In this document: one piece after another, positions 58,783 through 64,000 of the stretch
How positions within the stretch are numbered: the stretch's first letter is position 1
Layout of the letters: the number at the start of each line of letters is the position of its first letter
From: Microbacterium sp. 1.5R
GTDB lineage: Bacteria > Actinomycetota > Actinomycetes > Actinomycetales > Microbacteriaceae
Assembly: GCF_001889265.1 (NCBI RefSeq)
Contig: NZ_CP018151.1
Coordinates: 1,922,001 to 1,986,000, forward strand
Direction of reading: 5' to 3'
Length of the DNA stretch: 64,000 bases
Position numbers and translations under genes: made by a program
Notes under the pieces: model-generated
Told to the model about the DNA's origin: nothing
Database searches by the model: none
What the model saw: the letters and a program-made list of their open reading frames with translations, nothing else

Positions 58783-59373
58783 ATGGCTGTGATCTCCCGC
58801 GGCTTCGGCGCCCGGCGACGCGAGTCGGATGACCGGCTCCCCCCGGGTCAGTACCTCACCGAGGACTTCCCGGTGCTCTCGGCCGGACCGACACCCCGAG
58901 TCGCGACCGACACCTGGGAGTTCGCGGTCGTCGGGCTCGACGGCATTCGCCGCACCTGGTCGTGGGATGAGCTGCAGGCACTGCCGATCGATACGATCAC
59001 CACCGACATCCACTGCGTGACGCGGTGGTCGAAGCTGGGCACGCAGTGGCGCGGAGTCTCGCTCGATCATCTGCTGCAGGATGCCGGAGACGGCGACTTC
59101 ACGCGGGTCTTCTCCTACGGCGGGTACACGACGAATGTTCCCCGCGCCGACCTGACCGGCGGCAAGGCGTGGATCGCATTCGAGTTCGAGGGCGAGCCGC
59201 TCGCGGCAGAGCACGGCGGCCCCGCCCGGCTTCTCGTCCCCCACCTCTACTTCTGGAAATCCGCGAAGTGGGTCCACGGCCTGGATCTTCTCGAGAACGA
59301 CGAACCGGGGTTCTGGGAGCAGAACGGATACAGCATGTACGGCGATCCGTGGAAAGAGGAGCGTTACTGGTGA
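58783..59373 (+). CDS. Molybdopterin-dependent oxidoreductase, sulfite oxidase-like
   Basis: The 196-residue protein is a single oxidoreductase molybdopterin-binding domain (GQYLTEDFPVLSAGPTPRV; LDGIRRTWSWDELQALP; DIHCVTRWSKLGTQWRGVSLDHLL; then GPARLLVPHLYFWKSAKWVHGLDLLENDEPGFWEQNGY). The Cys in DIHCVT is the Mo ligand in this family. No signal peptide is visible, so the site of action is unsure. AAGAAGG precedes the ATG. Partner of the flavin reductase gene that overlaps its end. Confidence 0.9.
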   Translation: MAVISRGFGARRRESDDRLPPGQYLTEDFPVLSAGPTPRVATDTWEFAVVGLDGIRRTWSWDELQALPIDTITTDIHCVTRWSKLGTQWRGVSLDHLLQDAGDGDFTRVFSYGGYTTNVPRADLTGGKAWIAFEFEGEPLAAEHGGPARLLVPHLYFWKSAKWVHGLDLLENDEPGFWEQNGYSMYGDPWKEERYW

Positions 59374-60095
59374 CCTCGTCGTCGCTGTGGCTTGTCGCCA
59401 GTGTCATCGAGGTCCGACGAGCCACACCCCATGGCCGCGTGCTCTCCCTCCGGGTCGACGGGTGGCCGGGGAATCTCGCCGGACAGCACGTCGATGTGCG
59501 TTTGACCGCTGAGGACGGCTATCAGGCCGTGCGGTCGTACTCGCTCGCATCGTCCGGAGAGGGTGACGTGCTCGAGCTGGCCGTCGACGAGGTGCCGGAG
59601 GGCGAGGTCTCTCCGTATCTCGTCGAGGATGTCCGGCCCGGCGACGAGCTGGAGGTCCGCGGTCCGATCGGCGCCTACTTCGTGTGGACCCCTGCCCAGC
59701 CCGAGCCCGTTCAGCTCATCGCGGGCGGGTCAGGGATAGTGCCGCTCCTCGCGATGGCCCGGGAGCATGCGCGCTCGGCCAGCTCCGCACCGATGCGGCT
59801 CCTGTACGCGGTGCGTTCCGCGGACGACGCTTTCTACGCGGCCGAACTGGGCGATCTCGCCGACGACGCCTTCAGCGTCGACTGGGCGTACAGCCGCTCG
59901 GCACCGGTCGGCTTCGCTCGCCCCGCGGGCAGGGTGGATGCCGCGACGCTCGAGGCCTCGACCATCCCCGCCGCCCAGCGCCCCTCGGTATACGTCTGCG
60001 GGCCGACCGGCTTCGTCGAGGCGGTCGCCGATCTGCTCGTCGCGGCGGGGCATCCGCCCGACCGCATCCGTACCGAGCGTTTCGGAGGTGCCTGA
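59370..60095 (+). CDS. FAD/NAD(P)H oxidoreductase (ferredoxin reductase-like)
   Basis: The 241-residue protein has the FAD-binding RSYSLASS motif, GQHVDVRLTAEDGY, the PIGAYFVW region, NAD(P) motif LIAGGSGIVPLLAMAREH, and terminal YVCGPTGFVEAV. It likely reduces the molybdoenzyme before it. GTG start overlaps the previous stop (GTGA) with GAGGAG upstream. Confidence 0.9.
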   Translation: MTSSSLWLVASVIEVRRATPHGRVLSLRVDGWPGNLAGQHVDVRLTAEDGYQAVRSYSLASSGEGDVLELAVDEVPEGEVSPYLVEDVRPGDELEVRGPIGAYFVWTPAQPEPVQLIAGGSGIVPLLAMAREHARSASSAPMRLLYAVRSADDAFYAAELGDLADDAFSVDWAYSRSAPVGFARPAGRVDAATLEASTIPAAQRPSVYVCGPTGFVEAVADLLVAAGHPPDRIRTERFGGA

Positions 60096-60382
60096 TGAAC
60101 GCTGCCCACCCCGGCCATCGCACGAGAGTCGACGGCAACGCCGCTGGCGGGATCCTGATCGAAGTGTTCGGCAGGGACATGACCGGTGCTCGGGCCACCT
60201 GCACGCGCTGCGATCGCAAGGCCGTACTCGGCGACGCCGTCGCAGAACTGGATCCGGCCGGCGTGATCCTCTTGTGTCGCGGATGCGGACACACCCTGTT
60301 GACCTGTATTCAGATCGACGGGCGGTACTCGCTCGATGTCGGGGCTCTGTCCCGCCTGGAGTGGGCCTCCGACGGCGACTAG
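60095..60382 (+). CDS. DUF6510 family zinc-ribbon protein
   Basis: The 95-residue protein starts VDGNAAGGILIEVFGRDMTGARATCTRCDRKAVLGDAV and has a second Cys pair CRGCGHTLLTC; the four cysteines suggest one zinc site. This family is regularly the third gene after a sulfite oxidase-like protein and a flavin reductase. Function unknown. Start overlaps the preceding stop (TGATG). Confidence 0.85.
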   Translation: MNAAHPGHRTRVDGNAAGGILIEVFGRDMTGARATCTRCDRKAVLGDAVAELDPAGVILLCRGCGHTLLTCIQIDGRYSLDVGALSRLEWASDGD

Positions 60383-60404
60383 CTCGCTCGTCGGCGACCG
60401 GCGC

Positions 60405-60752
60405 TCAGACGGGGCCCGAATCGCATTCGGCGTCGAACACCTCACGGACGTCGTCAGGCTCGAATGCCGTGGTCGCCGTCGGCACAAGCGCCAGAGCACG
60501 GGCCCGGATCCCCTCAGCTGCGCCATCATCGTCCTCGATCTGCGGCGACAACTCCGCGTGCGCCACCGCGATCGGCAGCATGGCACCGAGCGTCACCCGC
60601 ACACTCGACCGACCGCCCGCGGGGCCGACGACGGGGATCTCCACGACATCCGAGCGCCGCTCCTCCGCCAAGGCCTTCCAGTACTCCAGCACCGCGTCTG
60701 CGGTCGCGTCACCCGTCAGGTAGGTGCCGACCTGGGTGATGAGGGACTTCAT
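60405..60752 (-). CDS. Hypothetical protein
   Basis: The 115-residue protein starts KSLITQVGTYLTGDATADAVLEYWKALAEERRSDVVEIPVV and has a VRVTLGAMLPIAVAHAELSP core and an acidic Ala-rich end. I do not recognise it. GGGAG lies 5 bases before the ATG. It is downstream of the two GAF-ANTAR genes on the same strand with a 100-bp gap. Confidence 0.65.
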   Translation of the reverse strand: MKSLITQVGTYLTGDATADAVLEYWKALAEERRSDVVEIPVVGPAGGRSSVRVTLGAMLPIAVAHAELSPQIEDDDGAAEGIRARALALVPTATTAFEPDDVREVFDAECDSGPV

Positions 60753-60855
60753 GATCACTCCCGGAACTCTCGACGGTTGCATTTCCGCTACCGGGGCCGG
60801 GGCAGCGATTTGACGCTAGGCCCGATCGTGTGCGAGGTCGACCCCCCTTGCGCTT

Positions 60856-61584
60856 TCAGGATTCAGGTGATTCAAGCCTGATGTCCCGCCGCACGATGCG
60901 TTCAGCCACCTCGCTCAGACGCAGGCCGCGATCACGGGCGAAGGCGCGCATGAGCGTGAAGGCATCGGGGATCGGCACCCCCGCCGTGAACGAGACAACA
61001 CCCTTGGCCTGCTCGATCATCACCCGGCTGTTCAGTGCGGTCTGCAGTTGCGACGACAGCGATTCCTGCTCTCGGAGGCTGCGCTCGTGCAGGATCCCGA
61101 TCGTTGCCACATCGGCGAACGCTCGCGCCGCGGAGAGGTCTTCAGGGGGCGGCGACCCGGTATCGGATCGGAGCAGGTTGAGGGTGCCGATCGTCGTGTT
61201 CCGCAGCCGCATCGGTATCGCCTCGATCGACGCGAAGCCGTTCTCCAACGCCGCCTGGCGGAAGACCGGCCACTTCTCTGAACCGGCGGCGATGTCGGGA
61301 ACCGACACCGCTGTCCCCGTCAGGAAGCACTCGATGCAGGGTCCCGCCTCTGCGGCGAGCTGGATCACCTCGACGAGCTCGGTCGCCTCGCTCGTGGATG
61401 CGACGAGTTCGAGTTCACCGGAGGGGTCGGCGAGAAGGATTCCGGCGTCGCTCGCATCCAGCAGCTCCTGGCACGCATCCACGAGTGTCTGCAGCAGATC
61501 CACGACGTCGTAGTCGTCGACCATCGTGTCGGCGAGGGTGGCGAAGAGCTCCAGCAACCGAGCTTCGCGCGTGGGCGCGGTCAT
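60856..61584 (-). CDS. GAF-ANTAR regulator (second of the pair)
   Basis: The 242-residue protein has an N-terminal GAF-like domain (TMVDDYDVVDLLQTLVDACQELLDASDAGILLADPSGELELVAST; GPCIECFLTGTAVSVPDIA) and a C-terminal ANTAR domain (NSRVMIEQAKGVVSFTAGVPIPDAFTLMRAFARDRGLRLSEVAERIV). ANTAR domains bind tandem-hairpin RNA antiterminators. ATG overlaps the upstream gene stop by four bases. Confidence 0.88.
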   Translation of the reverse strand: MTAPTREARLLELFATLADTMVDDYDVVDLLQTLVDACQELLDASDAGILLADPSGELELVASTSEATELVEVIQLAAEAGPCIECFLTGTAVSVPDIAAGSEKWPVFRQAALENGFASIEAIPMRLRNTTIGTLNLLRSDTGSPPPEDLSAARAFADVATIGILHERSLREQESLSSQLQTALNSRVMIEQAKGVVSFTAGVPIPDAFTLMRAFARDRGLRLSEVAERIVRRDIRLESPES

Positions 61585-62288
61585 GACCCCGCCTCGATGC
61601 CGCCTGACGTGCGCGAGAAGCGGAGAGTACCGTCGACTACCGCCTGCGCGACCTCCATGACGCGCTGCCCGGTCGAGAACGCCCGCGCCTGAAGCATGAG
61701 CAGCGCGTCGTCCGGACCGATGTCGAGTTGCGCGAGAACGATGCCGGTCGCCTGGTGCACGGTTCGTCGAGAGTAGATGCCCGTCTGCGCGTCGTTGTCC
61801 GCGAAGTCCGACAGCGCGTCCCTCAGCACATGCCGGCTCACCACATCCGCCATGGCGCGCGCCTGCGTGCACTCGCTCGGAGTGAGCGCCACGGGTGCTG
61901 TCGAGTAGAGGTCGACCGCCCCCATCTTGATCTCGCCGACCGACAGCGGGAAGGCGAACATCGACGCGACCTCCGCGCCGTCCTCCACAGCCGAGGCGAA
62001 GGCGGGCCACCGAGAGACGCCGCGGTGCCGGAAGTCGGGCTCGAGGACAGCGGCAGAGGTGCGCATGGCCTCCCAGCACGGTCCTTCACCGAGGTCGAAC
62101 TGGAGCTCATCCAGGCGTGCCGCCACGTCGTCGGACGCGGAGATCGTCTCGCTCCCGAGCACGTCCCCCACCGTCGAGACCGCGGCACCGGTGACCGGGA
62201 ACCGATCGACGAAGAAGACACTGAGGGCGTCCAGCTGACGACCGGAGCGCTCCAGATCACTCAGCGCATCGTCGAATGACTCACTCAT
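61581..62288 (-). CDS. GAF-ANTAR regulator (first of the pair)
   Basis: The 235-residue protein has a GAF-like domain (ETISASDDVAARLDELQFDLGEGPCWEAMRT; SMFAFPLSVGEIKMGAVDLYSTAPVALTP) and an ANTAR domain (QATGIVLAQLDIGPDDALLMLQARAFSTGQRVMEVAQAVVDG). Start at MSESFDD (62288) is chosen; a GTG at 62300 is possible. It is co-translated with the next GAF-ANTAR gene; both could sense signals and dimerise. Confidence 0.85.
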   Translation of the reverse strand: MSESFDDALSDLERSGRQLDALSVFFVDRFPVTGAAVSTVGDVLGSETISASDDVAARLDELQFDLGEGPCWEAMRTSAAVLEPDFRHRGVSRWPAFASAVEDGAEVASMFAFPLSVGEIKMGAVDLYSTAPVALTPSECTQARAMADVVSRHVLRDALSDFADNDAQTGIYSRRTVHQATGIVLAQLDIGPDDALLMLQARAFSTGQRVMEVAQAVVDGTLRFSRTSGGIEAGS

Positions 62289-62336
62289 AGTGGTCTTCAC
62301 GATACCGCCACCGGACTGGCCGCGCGATGGAGGCAC

Positions 62337-62420
62337 CTACGAAGTCCGAGAGTTCAGGCTGAGCGCGAAGATCGCGAGGAAGACGAGGCTGAGTCCCCCG
62401 TCTCTGACGAAGCGACGCAT
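62337..62420 (-). CDS. Tiny membrane protein, DUF6766-like N-terminus only
   Basis: This 27-residue ORF reads MRRFVRDGGLSLVFLAIFALS then SLNSRTS; the first ~20 residues resemble the start of DUF6766 proteins (MRRFLRDNGLSL-type), which normally continue for ~200 residues. GGGAGGTG lies 7-8 bases upstream, so it is well translated. It may be a truncated remnant or a genuine mini-protein. Confidence 0.5.
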   Translation of the reverse strand: MRRFVRDGGLSLVFLAIFALSLNSRTS

Positions 62421-62425
62421 CTGGT

Positions 62426-62539
62426 TCACCTCCCCATCACAGGCAGGGCGATCATGGTCGCCAGCCCGACCACGATGATGAGCGTCCATGACCAGAACGC
62501 GATTCGCATCGATGCGCGACCGATGGTTCGATCCGACAG
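62426..62539 (-). CDS. Small single-span membrane protein, possible CTG start
   Basis: The reading frame SDRTIGRASMRIAFWSWTLI then IVVGLATMIALPVMGR has one clean transmembrane helix and a positive head. A perfect AGGAG stands 6 bases before the CTG at 62539, while the internal ATG at 62509 has no ribosome site. Its stop region supplies the Shine-Dalgarno of the next tiny ORF, so the two look coupled. Confidence 0.45.
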   Translation of the reverse strand: MSDRTIGRASMRIAFWSWTLIIVVGLATMIALPVMGR

Positions 62540-62562
62540 GACTGTCTCCTCTCTCTGCCACC

Positions 62563-64000
62563 TCAGGCGCTGAACGCCTCGAGCGCCGGTCGGGGCGCTC
62601 GTCCTCGAGGCTGCCGGGGCTGCGGCCCCCGCGACTGCAGTGGTGGAATCCCTCTGGTGACGGGATGTCCGGCGTCGAGCGTCACCTGCTCGTCGTAGTG
62701 GGTGATGGTGACCGGGTCGCCTGAGGCGAGCCGATAGGTGGCCTCCGCCTGGCGGACATCGACACGCAGGATGCAGCCGTGGATGCGCACCCCGAACTCG
62801 AGCCCGTCGATCTCGGACGGAAGACGCGGGCAGAACCGCAGGCCGCTGTCGCTGTCGCGCATCCCGCCGAAGCCCGCGGTGATGGCCGTCCAGACCCCCG
62901 CGAGAGCGGCGACATGAAGCCCCTGACCGGTGTTGCCATGAAGGTCGTCGAGATCGAGAGTCGCGACCTCGGCGAGGTAGTCGAGCGCGAGATCCAGGTG
63001 ACCGACCTCTGCGGCGACCACGGCCTGCGCCGCCGCCGACAGCGATGAGTCCCGCACGGTGATCGCCTCGTAATACTCGAACGCACGCTCCTTCTGCTCC
63101 GCGGTGAACGACTCATGCGAGAAGAACAGGGCGAGCACCAGATCGGCCTGCTTCACGACCTGCTTGCGGTAGAGGTCGAAGTACGGGAAGTGGTCGTGCA
63201 GCAGGTATTCGTCCGGCGCCGTCGACTCGAAGTTCCACCGTTCGAGGTCGGTGTAGCCGGCGGACTGCGGGTGCACGCCCCGTTCGTCATCGAAGGGCAC
63301 CGTCATCGCCGCGGCAGCGAGTTCCCACCTCGCGATCTCGTCGTCTACGACCTCGAGCTCCGACGCGACCTCCGGATGCCGTCGGGCAGCGGCCGCCGCC
63401 CCTCGAAGGTTCTTCTGAGCCGCCAGGTTCGTGAAGACGTTGTCGTTCGCGATGGCCGAGTACTCGTCCGGCCCCGTGACGCCGTCGATGTGGAAGCCGC
63501 CGTGCGGGTCCCACCGACCGAGCGAGGCCCAGAGGCGAGCGGTCTCGACCAGGATCTCGAGGCCGGCCTCCCGTTCGAAGTCGGCATCGCCCGTCGCCCG
63601 CACGTAGTGCAGAACCGCTCCTGCCACATCGGCGTTGATGTGGAACGCGGCCGTGCTGGCAGGCCAGTACCCCGACGACTCTCTGCCGTCGATGGTTCGC
63701 CACGGCAATGCGGCACCCTGCAGATGCAGTTGCGCCGCCCTGTCACGAGCGCGGTCGAGCACCGAATGTCGCCATCGCAGCGCCTGTTCGGCGGCGTGCG
63801 GGAGGGTCGAGGTGAGGACGGGGAGCACGAACGCCTCGAAGTCCCAGAAGGTGTGCCCCTCGTATCCGGAGCCGGTCAGCCCCTTGCCCGGAACGGATCG
63901 CAATTCCATGCGGGTGGAGGCCTGGAACACCTGGAAGAGCGCGAAGCGCACGGCCTGCTGCAGCCGTGCCGGTCCGTCGACCCGCACGTCGGCGCACTCC
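62563..64000 (-). CDS. Glycoside hydrolase family 65 phosphorylase (5' end outside window)
   Basis: The C-terminal ~475 residues of a trehalose/maltose/kojibiose-type phosphorylase are present. Seen are GSGYEGHTFWDFEAFVLPVL, the catalytic-acid motif VTGPDEYSAIANDNVFTN, phosphate-site KQADLVLALFF, and HGNTGQGLHVAALAGVWTAITAGFGG. GH65 enzymes split alpha-linked disaccharides with phosphate. Which disaccharide is not decidable. The tail beyond ~455 (PPLQSRGPQPRQPRGRAPRP) is low complexity and unusual. No stop or start is visible at the window edge. Confidence 0.9.
   Translation of the reverse strand, partial: ECADVRVDGPARLQQAVRFALFQVFQASTRMELRSVPGKGLTGSGYEGHTFWDFEAFVLPVLTSTLPHAAEQALRWRHSVLDRARDRAAQLHLQGAALPWRTIDGRESSGYWPASTAAFHINADVAGAVLHYVRATGDADFEREAGLEILVETARLWASLGRWDPHGGFHIDGVTGPDEYSAIANDNVFTNLAAQKNLRGAAAAARRHPEVASELEVVDDEIARWELAAAAMTVPFDDERGVHPQSAGYTDLERWNFESTAPDEYLLHDHFPYFDLYRKQVVKQADLVLALFFSHESFTAEQKERAFEYYEAITVRDSSLSAAAQAVVAAEVGHLDLALDYLAEVATLDLDDLHGNTGQGLHVAALAGVWTAITAGFGGMRDSDSGLRFCPRLPSEIDGLEFGVRIHGCILRVDVRQAEATYRLASGDPVTITHYDEQVTLDAGHPVTRGIPPLQSRGPQPRQPRGRAPRPALEAFSA

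Noticed and set aside
1..64000. CRISPR arrays, insertion sequences, tRNA or rRNA genes
   Set aside because: No regularly spaced direct repeats, transposase motifs with terminal repeats, tRNA cloverleaf with T-loop consensus, or rRNA core sequences were noticed. Only rnpB is a clear RNA gene.

Overview
The window is high-GC actinobacterial chromosome, best matched to Microbacteriaceae and probably Microbacterium. Pointers are a pepA-lpdA-sucB run, a DUF4191 protein, polyphosphate glucokinase, a GlnR-type operator at glnA, a glnA2-glnE pair, class A RNase P RNA, many GTG/TTG starts, and at least nine genes whose start codon follows a TANNNT box by 6-7 bases, as expected for leaderless mRNAs. 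The genus is inferred from gene content, not from a marker search.

Layout. 1-5 kb: end of pepA, then lpdA (E3) and sucB (E2 of 2-oxoacid dehydrogenases), facing an unknown single-span membrane protein. 5-8 kb: DUF4191 protein; a RimK-like ATP-grasp ligase with a C-terminal TrkA-C-like domain, divergent from a RimK-associated zinc protease; an RDD protein. 8-17 kb: glutamine metabolism (glnA, and glnA2-glnE) enclosing small membrane proteins, an AI-2E family permease and a lipid kinase. 17-31 kb: ppgK, amino-acid permease, lipoprotein, rnpB, a DNA polymerase I-like protein, zinc-ribbon coiled coil, YchJ, aldo/keto reductase, an XRE regulator/SDR pair, TIGR01777 epimerase, a zinc-ribbon nuclease-like protein and a lone AAA+ ATPase.

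29.8-58.1 kb is one flagellar regulon, entirely on the minus strand, with a FliA-like sigma factor at each end. From high to low coordinates: sigma, fliC, fliD, fliS, fliT-like; flgBC-fliEFG; fliHIJ-orf-fliK-flgDE; flbD-motAB-fliMNO; fliPQR-flhBA; csrA; flgNKL-fliW; an HU-like protein; the second sigma. No che, fliL, flgF/G, flhF/G or flgM gene is seen, and FliM lacks the CheY-binding EIDALL peptide.

The main discovery candidate is the regulation of this regulon. Six promoters share GTTAC-N15/16-CGCGATAG, close to the FliA/WhiG type. Three of them (before flgB, fliH and fliP) continue into homologous 71-72-nt leaders that fold into two consecutive hairpins, each with an A(N)GGA loop. The flagellin leader has one such hexaloop hairpin plus ACGGAGG at its Shine-Dalgarno. 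That is the signature of CsrA targets, and csrA and its antagonist fliW are in the cluster. A reused promoter plus double-hairpin cassette therefore appears to tie basal-body, export and filament synthesis to the CsrA-FliW switch.

58-64 kb: an N-terminally truncated alpha/beta hydrolase, a molybdopterin oxidoreductase/flavin reductase/DUF6510 operon, two overlapping GAF-ANTAR genes, two tiny membrane proteins, and a GH65 glycoside phosphorylase cut by the window end.
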